NCBI RefSeq assembly: GCF_030440595.1
Contig: NZ_CP047452.1
Location: forward strand, 2,802,770 to 2,866,769
From: Corynebacterium glucuronolyticum DSM 44120
Lineage (GTDB): Bacteria; Actinomycetota; Actinomycetes; Mycobacteriales; Mycobacteriaceae
Direction: 5' to 3'
Length of the DNA: 64,000 nt
Part shown: piece by piece, positions 36,981 to 45,483 of the stretch
Layout of the letters: every line of letters begins with the position of its first letter
Position numbering within the stretch: the stretch's first letter is position 1
The notes under the pieces: generated by a model
Databases searched by the model: none
Seen by the model: only the letters and a program-made list of their open reading frames with translations
Told to the model about the DNA's origin: nothing
Position numbers and translations under genes: made by a program

Positions 36981-38462
36981 ATGCAGTTCACTGAAATTTC
37001 GCGGCCAGTCCGCTACCACGAGGACGCCTCCGCGCTCTTCCACGCCCTCGGCGACACCTCCGCCCGCTCATCCGTACTCCTGGAATCCGCAGACATCCAA
37101 TCAAAGGAAGGCCTGCAATCCATCGCAGTATTAAAGGCCTCCGCCCGCTTCACGTGTTCCGGATTCACCGTCGCCGCGGAGGCACTGAGCCCCCGGGGTG
37201 CGGCAGTCATCTCCGAAATGGAGCAGAAGGGCGTCAGCTTTAGCTACTCCCGGGCAACGGCCGCCGAGGAGGCAGAGCGGCTTAAGGAACCCTCCACGAT
37301 GGATGTTCTCCGAGCCGCCCTCGGGGTAGGGGAGGGGGGTGCACGCCTGCCGTACCTCGCGGGCGGCATTGCTTTTGACTACCTGGAAACCTTCGAGGAG
37401 CTGCCAGAAGTATCGGCATCCGCCAATCGGTACCCCGATTATCAGTTCCTCCTCGCGGAGGTTCTCCTCGTTGTGGATCACACCTCAAATACGGCCACGC
37501 TCTACGGCTACGACGAGGACCTCATCGACCGCTACGCCCAGCAAATCGCCGAGGATCTGCCGCCGCATCCCATCCCAGCTTTCGCTTCCGGTCCCGTCGC
37601 CGCTATCGCAAGCCCGGGGGATGAGACCTTTAAACAGGACGTCGAAAAGCTTAAGCAGAATATCTACAACGGTGACATCTACCAGGTCGTCCCCGCACGC
37701 ACCTTCTCCATGAGCTGCCCGGATGCTTTCGTCGCCTACCGACGCCTCCGCGAAACCAACCCCTCGCCCTACATGTTTTATATCCGCGGACTAGACGCCG
37801 AGGGCACCCCCTACGAATTGTTCGGCGCCTCTCCCGAATCCAACCTCAAATACGACGCCGCCACCCGCTTCCTCCAATTGTGCCCCATCGCCGGGACCCG
37901 GCCTCGCGGTGCAACCGAGGAACTCGACATCCGCGCCGAGCTCGAGCTGCGCACCGATGCGAAGGAGCTCGCGGAGCACACCATGCTCGTCGACCTCGCC
38001 CGCAACGACGTCGCCCGCGTGGCGGCCCCCAATACCCGCAGGGTAGAGGACCTTATGCGCATTGACCGCTATTCGCGGGTCATGCATCTCGTTTCCCGCG
38101 TCACCGCCACCCTCGCCCCAGACTTCGATGCGTTTGACGCGTACCGCGCATGCATGAATATGGGTACCCTCACCGGCGCCCCGAAACTTCGGGCAAACGA
38201 ACTTCTGCGCTCGGTGGAGGGAACTCGACGCGGCTCCTACGGCGGCTCCGTCGGGTACTTCGACGGCGCCGGCAATATGGACAACTGCATCGTTATTCGG
38301 TCGGCCTTCGTGCAGCACGGCATCGCCCACGTCCAGGCCGGTGCCGGCATCGTGCGCGACTCAGATCCGCAGTCGGAGGCAAACGAAACCTATCACAAGT
38401 CACTTGCAACCCTTAGCGCCATCGCCGAGGCTCAGGGTGCTGAACTCACGGTGGAGCGCTAA
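36981..38462 (+). CDS. trpE: Anthranilate synthase component I
   Basis: The 493-residue protein converts chorismate to anthranilate with ammonia from TrpG. The N-terminal LLES (33-36) is the conserved tryptophan feedback-binding element. The chorismate-binding C-terminal half includes GDIYQVVPARTFS, PSPYMFYI, GASPESNLKY, IAGTRPRGATEE, HTMLVDLARND and the GSVGYFDGAGNMDNCIVIR and QAGAGIVRDSDP segments. RBS AAAAGGA precedes the ATG. The stop overlaps the trpG ATG by one base. Confidence 0.97.
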   Translation: MQFTEISRPVRYHEDASALFHALGDTSARSSVLLESADIQSKEGLQSIAVLKASARFTCSGFTVAAEALSPRGAAVISEMEQKGVSFSYSRATAAEEAERLKEPSTMDVLRAALGVGEGGARLPYLAGGIAFDYLETFEELPEVSASANRYPDYQFLLAEVLLVVDHTSNTATLYGYDEDLIDRYAQQIAEDLPPHPIPAFASGPVAAIASPGDETFKQDVEKLKQNIYNGDIYQVVPARTFSMSCPDAFVAYRRLRETNPSPYMFYIRGLDAEGTPYELFGASPESNLKYDAATRFLQLCPIAGTRPRGATEELDIRAELELRTDAKELAEHTMLVDLARNDVARVAAPNTRRVEDLMRIDRYSRVMHLVSRVTATLAPDFDAFDAYRACMNMGTLTGAPKLRANELLRSVEGTRRGSYGGSVGYFDGAGNMDNCIVIRSAFVQHGIAHVQAGAGIVRDSDPQSEANETYHKSLATLSAIAEAQGAELTVER

Positions 38463-39073
38463 TGAAAATTTCACTGCTTGATAATCATGATTCCTTTGTC
38501 TACAACCTCGTAGACACCCTCGTCGGCCTCGGCCACGATTGCAAGGTTTTCCGCAATACCGTTCCGGCGGCCGACGTTCTCGCCGTTCCCGCCGATGCAA
38601 TCGTGCTCAGCCCGGGACCCGGACATCCACGCGATGCGGGCTACCTCATGGAGCTCGTTGACCGTGCGTACGGCAAGAAGCCCATTCTCGGCGTCTGCCT
38701 CGGCTTCCAGGCGCTCCTCCTGCACAACGGTGTGAGCGTGCGACCCTGCGGTCCCGTCCACGGGAAGACGGACGGAATGGACGTTTCACGTGAAACCTCC
38801 CCAATCTTCGAGGGGTTGACCGATCCCACCGGACTTATTCCCGTGGCTCGGTACCACTCCCTCGGCATCCCTGTTGCGGAGCTGCCGGAGGACATTCGCC
38901 CCCTCGGCTCCTGCCCTTCGGACCTCGGGCCCGTTGCCATGACAGCCGTGTTCCCCACGGATGGGGCTCCCGCCTTTGGGGTGCAGTTCCACCCGGAGAG
39001 CATCCTCACCCCTCAGGGACCCGTTATCCTGAATCGAATTCTTGACCTTATGACAAAGGAGATGGGCAAGTAG
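38462..39073 (+). CDS. trpG: Anthranilate synthase component II (glutamine amidotransferase)
   Basis: The 203-residue class I amidotransferase supplies ammonia to TrpE. The triad is visible: Cys79 in GVCLGFQ, and His177 with Glu179 in VQFHPES. Codons for V108-T112 (VSRET) contain a perfect parS site. It is not fused to TrpD, and the next gene starts immediately after its TAG with no trpD in between. Confidence 0.97.
   Translation: MKISLLDNHDSFVYNLVDTLVGLGHDCKVFRNTVPAADVLAVPADAIVLSPGPGHPRDAGYLMELVDRAYGKKPILGVCLGFQALLLHNGVSVRPCGPVHGKTDGMDVSRETSPIFEGLTDPTGLIPVARYHSLGIPVAELPEDIRPLGSCPSDLGPVAMTAVFPTDGAPAFGVQFHPESILTPQGPVILNRILDLMTKEMGK
38783..38796. promoter_or_regulatory. parS: parS site 2, inside trpG
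   Basis: Exact GTTTCACGTGAAAC in frame within trpG, encoding VSRE followed by T. It is 1152 bases from the site in trpCF. Confidence 0.92.
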
Positions 39074-40456
39074 ATGCCAACAGTACTAGATAAGATCGTC
39101 GCGAATCGCCGGACACACCTCGACGGCATACGGCGCCGGATAGGGGAGAGGCCGAGCCTGCAGCCCTCCACTCGCTCCCTCTACGACAACCTCGGTGCTC
39201 CCGAACCAAGCGTCATCATGGAGTGCAAGTCCGCATCCCCGTCATTGGGCTCCATCCGGCCGGACTACCACCCAGACCGTTTGGCATCTGTCTATTCTCG
39301 CTACGCCGCAGGCATCTCTGTCCTGTGCGAACCCGACTATTTCAACGGCGACTACGACCACCTGGCAACGGTGCATCGCTCCACCCATCTCCCCGTTCTA
39401 TGCAAGGACTTCATCGTAGATACGGTGCAAATCCAGGCTGCACGCTACTTCGGCGCAGATGCCATCCTCCTCATGCTTTCCGTCCTGACGGACGACGAAT
39501 ACACACGGCTGTCAACATTCGCCACCAACCTCAACCTCGACATCCTCACAGAAGTCATTTCCGGTGAGGAGATGGAGAGGGCAACGAGGTTGGGCGCCAA
39601 AATCATTGGTATCAACAACCGCGATCTCAACGATCTATCCGTCGACATCAGCCGGACCGAGTATCTCGCCCAATTCGCCCCCGAGGGTGTCCGACTCATC
39701 TCGGAATCCGGCATCCGCACAAAACAGGACATTGCCCGCCTCGGCGGGATAGTGGACGGCTTCCTTGTAGGCACGAACTTAGTAAAGCAGGGTGACGTAG
39801 ACACGAATGCTCGCACGCTGCTCTTCGGCGAGAACAAGGTTTGCGGTCTCCGCACCGGACACGCGGCTCAGGTCGCCCGCGCTGCGGGTGCGGTCTACGG
39901 CGGTCTTGTTTTCGAAGACACCTCACCGCGAAACGTTTCACGTGAAACCGCCGGGGAAATCATGAAGGCGGAACCGGGGTTGCGCTACGTCGGCGTATCA
40001 CGGCGAACGGCAGGTTGGGAGGACCTCGCAGACCTCCAACTCCACGCCATCCAGATTCACGCACCTCTTCAATCCACCATCGAGGAGGAGAAGCAGCTAA
40101 TAAAGGAAGCATCGGAGGCTGTCGGCCCCGATACCGAGATATGGCGGGCGATCTCGATGTCTAAGCCCAATGCGGTGGACATCGCCGAGGCCCTCGCAGC
40201 CGAGGGTGTCACCCTCCTCCTTGATAACGGGGAGGGTGGAACCGGAGAGAGCTTTGATTGGAACACTATTCCGGCCACGATTGTTCACACGTCCTTCCTC
40301 GCTGGTGGGCTTGGTCCGGATAACGTGGCCGAGGCCTTAGCCCTCGCCCCCCGCGGCCTGGATTTCAATTCCCAGGTCGAAAACGAGGAAGGCCACAAGG
40401 ACGCACATACCCTATACTCTGCATTTAACACCATTAGGAGGTACACACATGATTAG
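39074..40456 (+). CDS. trpCF: Bifunctional indole-3-glycerol-phosphate synthase / phosphoribosylanthranilate isomerase
   Basis: The 460-residue fusion catalyses two steps before tryptophan synthase. The TrpC barrel (about 1-255) shows [24 protein letters not shown] and RLISESGI. The TrpF barrel (about 256-460) begins at NKVCGLR with the catalytic Cys and contains [16 protein letters not shown] (Asp), [10 protein letters not shown] and [10 protein letters not shown] parS site encoding VSRET falls early in the TrpF part. The fusion is usual for corynebacteria and enterobacteria. The 3' end overlaps trpB by 8 bases. Confidence 0.96.
   Translation: MPTVLDKIVANRRTHLDGIRRRIGERPSLQPSTRSLYDNLGAPEPSVIMECKSASPSLGSIRPDYHPDRLASVYSRYAAGISVLCEPDYFNGDYDHLATVHRSTHLPVLCKDFIVDTVQIQAARYFGADAILLMLSVLTDDEYTRLSTFATNLNLDILTEVISGEEMERATRLGAKIIGINNRDLNDLSVDISRTEYLAQFAPEGVRLISESGIRTKQDIARLGGIVDGFLVGTNLVKQGDVDTNARTLLFGENKVCGLRTGHAAQVARAAGAVYGGLVFEDTSPRNVSRETAGEIMKAEPGLRYVGVSRRTAGWEDLADLQLHAIQIHAPLQSTIEEEKQLIKEASEAVGPDTEIWRAISMSKPNAVDIAEALAAEGVTLLLDNGEGGTGESFDWNTIPATIVHTSFLAGGLGPDNVAEALALAPRGLDFNSQVENEEGHKDAHTLYSAFNTIRRYTHD
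39935..39948. promoter_or_regulatory. parS: parS site 3, inside trpCF
   Basis: Exact GTTTCACGTGAAAC in frame within the TrpF part of trpCF, again encoding VSRET. Confidence 0.92.
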
Positions 40457-41678
40457 GCAAACAATTCTCCCGGCCTACTTCGGAGAATACGGCGGACAGT
40501 TCGTCCCCGAGACTCTTCTTCCGGCCCTCGACCAATTGGAAAAGGCCTTTGTAGAAGCGATGGATGATCCGGAATTCCTGGATGAGCTTAACCACCTTCT
40601 CAAAGATTATCTCGGCCGCCCGACCCCAGTTACCGAATGCTGCAACCTCCCCGTCGAGGGGGAGGGGAGGGGCTACGCCCGCATCTTCCTCAAGCGCGAG
40701 GATCTCGTCCACGGCGGTGCCCACAAGACGAACCAGGTTATGGGTCAGGTACTGCTTGCAAAACGCACGGGTAAAACCCGCATTATCGCCGAGACGGGTG
40801 CCGGCCAGCACGGCACCGCAACAGCGTTAGCCTGCGCCCTTATGGGCCTCGAGTGCGTCATCTACATGGGCAAGGTTGACGTGGAACGCCAGCAGCCCAA
40901 CGTATACCGCATGGAGCTCATGGGCGCGAAGGTTGTCGCCGTAGACACCGGCTCCGGCACCCTGAAGGATGCCGTGAACGAGGCGCTGCGTGATTGGACG
41001 GCCACCTACGCCACCTCGCATTACCTGCTCGGAACGGCGGCCGGCCCGCACCCGTTCCCCACAATTGTGCGCGAGTTCCACCGCGTCATTTCCCGCGAGG
41101 CAAAAGCACAGATGAAGGAGATCACAGGCGCCCTTCCGGATGTCGTCGTCGCCTGTGTCGGCGGTGGCTCCAACGCCATCGGTATGTTCGCCGACTTCAT
41201 CGACGAGGAGGGTGTCGAGCTCATCGGCACCGAACCGGCCGGCAAGGGTCTCGACTCCGGCCAGCACGGCGCCGCAATCCACGAGGGCAAGACGGGCGTT
41301 CTCCACGGCGCAAAGACCTATCTCATGCGCACGGATGACGGACAGGTAGAGGAATCCTATTCTATCTCCGCCGGCCTTGATTACCCTGCCGTTGGCCCTC
41401 AGCACGCCTACCTGAGCGATTCCGGCCGCGCCACCTACGTAGGGATTACCGACGAGGAAGCCCTGAAGGCTTTCCAGCTCCTCTCCCTCAAGGAGGGCAT
41501 CATCCCCGCGCTGGAGTCCTCGCACGCCTTCGCCTACGCCCTCAAGCGCGCCAAGGAGGCAGAGGGGAAGAAGGAGCACATCAACATTCTGGTTTCCCTG
41601 TCCGGCCGCGGCGATAAGGACGTTGATTATATTCGTCATACGCTGCAGGAACACCCTGAGTTCAAGTTGGAGGTATAA
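40449..41678 (+). CDS. trpB: Tryptophan synthase beta chain
   Basis: The 409-residue PLP enzyme condenses indole with serine. The PLP lysine is in [14 protein letters not shown] and the phosphate-binding loop is [12 protein letters not shown]. The start overlaps the trpCF stop and is preceded by AGGAGG. It acts with TrpA through an indole tunnel. Confidence 0.97.
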   Translation: MIRQTILPAYFGEYGGQFVPETLLPALDQLEKAFVEAMDDPEFLDELNHLLKDYLGRPTPVTECCNLPVEGEGRGYARIFLKREDLVHGGAHKTNQVMGQVLLAKRTGKTRIIAETGAGQHGTATALACALMGLECVIYMGKVDVERQQPNVYRMELMGAKVVAVDTGSGTLKDAVNEALRDWTATYATSHYLLGTAAGPHPFPTIVREFHRVISREAKAQMKEITGALPDVVVACVGGGSNAIGMFADFIDEEGVELIGTEPAGKGLDSGQHGAAIHEGKTGVLHGAKTYLMRTDDGQVEESYSISAGLDYPAVGPQHAYLSDSGRATYVGITDEEALKAFQLLSLKEGIIPALESSHAFAYALKRAKEAEGKKEHINILVSLSGRGDKDVDYIRHTLQEHPEFKLEV

Positions 41679-41681
41679 CTG

Positions 41682-42524
41682 ATGAAACGCTACGAACAGC
41701 TGTTTTCTGCCCTAGAGGAGAAGAAGGAGGGGGCGTTCATCCCCTTCGTCATGCTCGGCGACCCGAATGTGGAGACCTCCGAGAAGATCGTGGAGGCCCT
41801 CATCGAGGCCGGCGCCGACGGTCTTGAGCTCGGCGTTCCCTTCTCCGATCCGATCGCCGATGGCCCCACCATTCAGGCCGCCCACGTGCGCGCCCTTGAT
41901 GCGAAGGTCTCGGTCGCCGACGCTTTCGGCATCATCCGTCGCCTCCGCGGCCGCCACCCCGACCTCCCCATCGGGCTCCTCATTTACTCGAATGTTGCGG
42001 TGGTTCATGGTTTGGATCGCTTCTATCAGGAGGTCCAGCAATCCGGTGCTGACTCTGTTTTGCTTCCCGACGTTCCGGTGCGGGAGTCTACTCCCTTCAC
42101 CAGCGCCGCTAAGGAAGCGGGAGTGGACCCCATCTATATCGCCCCGCCCCACGCTTCCGAGGACACGCTCGAGGGTGTTGCTCACAGTTCTGAGGGCTAC
42201 ATCTACGCGATCTCCCGTGATGGCGTAACCGGCACGGAGCGCGCCTCTGAGACGACCGGCCTCCACGATGTGGTAAGCAATCTGCAGCGGTTCGGTGGGG
42301 CACCAGTTGTCCTCGGCTTCGGCATCTCCACCCCGAAGCACGTCGCCGACGCGATCGCAGCCGGTGCCTCCGGTGCCATTTCGGGCTCGGCGGTCACGAA
42401 GATTATCGAGCGCCATGTCGAAGGGTCCCACCCCGAGCCGCGCACCGTCTCCGATGAGGACGGGATGCTCCGCGAGCTGAGGGAGTTCGTGGGGGAGATG
42501 AAGGCTGCTACGAAGAAGGCGTAA
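41682..42524 (+). CDS. trpA: Tryptophan synthase alpha chain
   Basis: The 280-residue TIM barrel cleaves indole-3-glycerol phosphate. Catalytic acidic residues are in LELGVPFSDP and the adjacent IADGPTIQ. The phosphate site is in VLGFGIST and GAISGSAV. It begins 3 bases after trpB with GGAGG upstream and closes the operon; an inverted repeat lies about 50 bases downstream. Confidence 0.97.
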   Translation: MKRYEQLFSALEEKKEGAFIPFVMLGDPNVETSEKIVEALIEAGADGLELGVPFSDPIADGPTIQAAHVRALDAKVSVADAFGIIRRLRGRHPDLPIGLLIYSNVAVVHGLDRFYQEVQQSGADSVLLPDVPVRESTPFTSAAKEAGVDPIYIAPPHASEDTLEGVAHSSEGYIYAISRDGVTGTERASETTGLHDVVSNLQRFGGAPVVLGFGISTPKHVADAIAAGASGAISGSAVTKIIERHVEGSHPEPRTVSDEDGMLRELREFVGEMKAATKKA

Positions 42525-42572
42525 CTGACCCCAATGCATTCGTCACAGTGACGTAATTAATCTATACCCACA

Positions 42573-42615
42573 CCCCGGGCCAAAACCTCCTCAAAAAGGT
42601 CGAATCGGCCCGGGG
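42573..42615 (+). terminator. Inverted repeat after the trp operon (probable terminator)
   Basis: A 9-bp stem CCCCGGGCC / GGCCCGGGG encloses about 25 nt. There is no U-tract after it, so it may act as a 3'-end stabiliser or weak terminator. Confidence 0.55.
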
Positions 42616-42852
42616 CCTCTGTATCTCACAACCACCGAGCGCCACCGCGAGCCACCGACAGCCACCGCGCACCCCCTGACGCAGGACCGCTCCATGCCGG
42701 AGCGGCCCCACCCCACCGAGCGCCTCCGTGCAACACACAATTACACCCACATCGACCATGCCGATGCTCCGAGAAATGTACCGCACACCCTTTCTATTCG
42801 CTATTAGCTCATTTGTTCGATTCGCAATACCGCAGCTTAGCACCCAACCGCC

Positions 42853-42858
42853 TATACT
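42853..42858 (+). promoter_or_regulatory. Putative -10 element of the Rieske gene (leaderless)
   Basis: TATACT lies 6 nt before ATG 42865, with no Shine-Dalgarno. Confidence 0.5.
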
Positions 42859-42864
42859 GAACCC

Positions 42865-43245
42865 ATGACTGAAAAAGTTTCCACGCCGTGCACCCGCCGC
42901 ATGTTCCTCCTCGGCACCGCCACAACCTTCGCCGGTGCCCTCCTTGCCGCCTGCGGGTCCAAATCCGCCAATGTCAGTGTCGACGATGTTCCGGTGGGTT
43001 CCGCCGTGATCGTTGACGGCTTTATCATCGCCCAACCGCAGAAGGGCCAGTACGTCGCCTACTCAGCGGTGTGCCCCCATCAGCACAACATGATTAGCAA
43101 GGTGGAGGGCGACCGGGTGAAGTGCACGAAGCACGGGTCGGAGTTTTCCATCGTGGACGGTTCCGTGCTGAACAGCCCGGCACGCGACCCGTTGACGCCG
43201 GCGCAGGTCGCCCAGGAGGGGGATTCCCTCACGGCGACCCCGTAA
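42865..43245 (+). CDS. Rieske [2Fe-2S] protein, probable Tat-exported lipoprotein
   Basis: The 126-residue product has a twin-arginine signal (TRRMFLLG at about 9-16) and a lipobox LLAAC (Cys at about 30), so it is likely exported folded and lipid-anchored. The Rieske ligands are Cys and His in VCPHQHNM and in CTKHGSEF. The gene stands alone among non-respiratory neighbours. The redox partner is unknown; it is too short for a cytochrome bc1 Rieske subunit. Confidence 0.85.
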   Translation: MTEKVSTPCTRRMFLLGTATTFAGALLAACGSKSANVSVDDVPVGSAVIVDGFIIAQPQKGQYVAYSAVCPHQHNMISKVEGDRVKCTKHGSEFSIVDGSVLNSPARDPLTPAQVAQEGDSLTATP

Positions 43246-43248
43246 GCT
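43243..43248 (+). promoter_or_regulatory. Putative -10 element of the SLC10A7-like gene
   Basis: TAAGCT overlaps the Rieske stop codon and is 7 nt from ATG 43256, another leaderless-like arrangement. Confidence 0.35.
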
Positions 43249-43255
43249 TTAGGGC

Positions 43256-44209
43256 ATGTTGAAGCGCCTAAACATAGATATTCTGATTGTCCTCATCATC
43301 GTCGCGGTGGTGCTCGCGATTTTCTTCCCGGCCCGCGGCCAGGTGGCCGATGCCTTCAGGTTGGCGTCCTCCCTGGCCATCGCATTGTTGTTCTATTTGT
43401 ATGGCGCTCGCTTGTCCACCTCCGAGGCGCTTGCTGGCCTCAAGCATTGGCGGCTACACCTGCTCATTTTGGCGTTTACGTTTGTGGTGTTTCCGCTCAT
43501 CGGCGTGGCGCTGCGGCCGTTGACGTTGTTCATTCCGCACGGCATTTACATGGGCATCCTGTACCTGACCTTGGTGCCGTCGACGGTGCAGTCCTCGGTC
43601 GCCTTTACGTCCGTGGCCAGGGGGAATGTGGCCGGTGCGATCGTCTCTGCGTCGGCTTCGAACCTCGTGGGCGTCTTTGCCACACCCCTTTTGGTCATGC
43701 TGTGCATGGGCCAGTCCGGCGAGTTCCACATCGACGCCTCGGTATTCACGGACATCGCGATCCAGCTCTTGTTGCCGTTTGTTCTTGGTCAAGCTACTCG
43801 ACGCTGGGTTCACAGCTTTGCTGAAAAGGGTCCAACGAAAGTTGTGGATCGGGGTTCCATCGCCCTCGTGGTCTATGTCGCCTTCTCGGAGGGCATGGTG
43901 GAGGGGATCTGGTCCTCTGTTGCGGTCTCCCACGTTGTCTTCCTCGTTGTGTTGTCCATCATCCTCGTGGCGTTCATGCTGTGGCTGACGCGCTTTGTTG
44001 CATTGAAGTTGGGCTTCAGTGAGGAGGACACGATCGCCATTGAGTTCTGTGGAACGAAGAAGTCGCTTGCGACGGGCCTCCCGATGGCCGCGGTGATCTT
44101 CGCGGGGCAGCCAACGGCGCTCCTCATTTTGCCGTTGATGATTTTCCACCAGGTTCAGCTCATGATGTGTTCGTGGTTGGCATCCAGGTACGCTAGGAAC
44201 CGTGCTTAA
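43256..44209 (+). CDS. Bile acid:sodium symporter family protein (SLC10A7/YfeH type)
   Basis: The 317-residue protein has about ten membrane helices. It shows family motifs TLVPSTVQSSVAFTSVARGN in the middle and EFCGTKKSLATGLPMA near the end. Despite the name, prokaryotic relatives transport various organic anions, and none can be assigned here. It follows the Rieske gene by 10 bases and overlaps the next small gene by 8 bases. Confidence 0.85.
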   Translation: MLKRLNIDILIVLIIVAVVLAIFFPARGQVADAFRLASSLAIALLFYLYGARLSTSEALAGLKHWRLHLLILAFTFVVFPLIGVALRPLTLFIPHGIYMGILYLTLVPSTVQSSVAFTSVARGNVAGAIVSASASNLVGVFATPLLVMLCMGQSGEFHIDASVFTDIAIQLLLPFVLGQATRRWVHSFAEKGPTKVVDRGSIALVVYVAFSEGMVEGIWSSVAVSHVVFLVVLSIILVAFMLWLTRFVALKLGFSEEDTIAIEFCGTKKSLATGLPMAAVIFAGQPTALLILPLMIFHQVQLMMCSWLASRYARNRA

Positions 44210-44498
44210 GCATTACATCAAGATTGAGTTGAAGGATAAGGACGTCATTGCCCCGGTGAGTATCGCTGAGCTGGAGGAGACGGCCGATGCGAAAAGTTGT
44301 CGGGTCCTCCGCCTAATTGAGAAGATGGGGGATACCTACCCGGGTTTCATCGATCACGGCGTTGCCCACGGTAATCCCGCGATGCCCCTTGATACGGTGC
44401 CGCATCCGGATACGTACGACGATTTCCCTGATGTGGAGGCGACGCGACTTACGCCGGAGGAGTTCGCCGCCGAGTGGGAGAGGGCAAAAGAGGCCTAA
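44202..44498 (+). CDS. Small uncharacterised protein (DUF6881-like)
   Basis: The 98-residue soluble protein starts with GTG at 44202, overlapping the transporter stop. Its opening YIKIELKDKDVIAPVSIAELEE, the central RVLRLIEKMGDTYPGF and the C-terminal LTPEEFAAEWERA loosely resemble DUF6881 proteins. Function is unknown. It is convergent with azlD, and their 3' ends overlap by 4 bases. Confidence 0.7.
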   Translation: MLKHYIKIELKDKDVIAPVSIAELEETADAKSCRVLRLIEKMGDTYPGFIDHGVAHGNPAMPLDTVPHPDTYDDFPDVEATRLTPEEFAAEWERAKEA

Positions 44499-44830
44499 AA
44501 CACGAGATTGACAAGCAGCATGTAGAGGAGCGTTCCGCCGAGGATGGATAGCCCGGCGGAGCGTTTCCACCAGTGCACGCCGACGGTGAAGGCGAGCGCG
44601 ATGGAGGCTGCGAGCAGCCCGCCGGGGGCGCGGCGCTGTCCAAGGTACGTGTACACCACGAGCATGAGCATGACGCCGAGTGGCATCGTCGATCCGAGGT
44701 AGTCGATGAGGGTGGAGTTGCGTAGTTTTTTGGTGGCGACAAAGGGGATCCACCGCAAGAAGACGGTGATGAGGCCGATGGGGATGAGGACGGCCCAGAC
44801 GTCTGTGGAGGTGACACAGTTAGGAAGCAT
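44495..44830 (-). CDS. azlD: AzlD/BrnE-type small subunit of a branched-chain amino acid exporter
   Basis: The 111-residue protein has four membrane helices with the AzlD pattern (FLRWIPFVATKKLRNSTLIDYLGSTMPLGVM). With AzlC it forms an exporter for branched-chain amino acids or methionine, as BrnFE does in C. glutamicum. Its start overlaps the distal azlC frame by 11 bases. The large-subunit gene is frameshifted, so export function is doubtful. Confidence 0.85.
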   Translation of the reverse strand: MLPNCVTSTDVWAVLIPIGLITVFLRWIPFVATKKLRNSTLIDYLGSTMPLGVMLMLVVYTYLGQRRAPGGLLAASIALAFTVGVHWWKRSAGLSILGGTLLYMLLVNLVF

Positions 44831-45481
44831 CGCTCAACCTCCAGCGCCCGATGAGGATGAGGAAGTACGCGGTGAGGGCGGGCACGAGAAGGTTGCCGGG
44901 GAAGAAGGCGTAGCTTACGAGTGCGCACGTGATCGCGAGGACGACGAGGAACGTGAGCGTGAGGATTCGTAGGATTCGAAGGCGAGGACGACGAAGAGGG
45001 CGACGAGCGCGAATTCCATGCCCTTCAACCCGTCGGGAAGCGCTTGGCCGAGCAGTGCCCCGCAGATGCCGGGGATGCCCCAGAACGCCTGACACCAGGC
45101 GGTAATCGCGACGATGGCGGGCCCGGAGGTAATGCGCATTGCTGAGACGACGGCGTAAACCTCGTCGGTGAGTGCATAGGTGACGTAGGCGCGCCCCAGG
45201 AAGGAGCGTACGTTATGCCGGGGGAACGTGATGCCATAGAAGATGTGACGGAAGTTGACCATGCCACCGGTGATGGTGGCGGCGAGTGGCCCCATTCCGC
45301 TGGTGATCATGGTGATGGCGAGGTATTCGACGCTTCCTGCGTAGATGACGAAGGAGAAGATGGGCGCCCACCACCAGGCAAATCCGGATTGGACGATGAG
45401 GACGCCGAAGGCGAGTCCGAGAGGGATGAGTCCGAGTCCGACGGGCCACATGAGTTTGAACCCGTGTAGCGCGGGTGACAT
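44820..45481 (-). pseudogene. azlC: Frameshifted azlC/brnF (large subunit of branched-chain amino acid exporter)
   Basis: The frame starting at ATG 45481 (GGAGAG at 7 nt) encodes a normal AzlC N-terminal part (AGSVEYLAITMITSGMGPLAA, GGMVNFRHIFYGITFP, TDEVYAV) through EFALVALFVVLAFESY. It then reads into RSRSSSSSRSR and stops at about 188 residues. The missing last helices (TLTFLVVLAITCALVSYAFF and following) are intact in the other frame ending at 44820. The total length is one base short of a whole number of codons. A 1-nt deletion near 44950-44985 would explain it; sequencing error is the alternative. Confidence 0.8.
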
Positions 45482-45483
45482 GG

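Larger units (their letters stand above)
42525..42864 (+). other. Intergenic region between trpA and the Rieske gene
   Basis: These 340 bases hold a small inverted repeat CGTCAC-A-GTGACG (42541-42553), the larger trp-distal inverted repeat (42573-42615), a degenerate CCACCG-rich repeat stretch (about 42630-42675) and, at the end, the TATACT element of the next gene. I see no credible coding frame. Confidence 0.55.

Noticed and set aside
37146..37162. Additional parS-like site in trpE (CTTCACGTGTTCC)
   Set aside because: Only the central CACGTG half-matches; the outer bases differ from the parS core.
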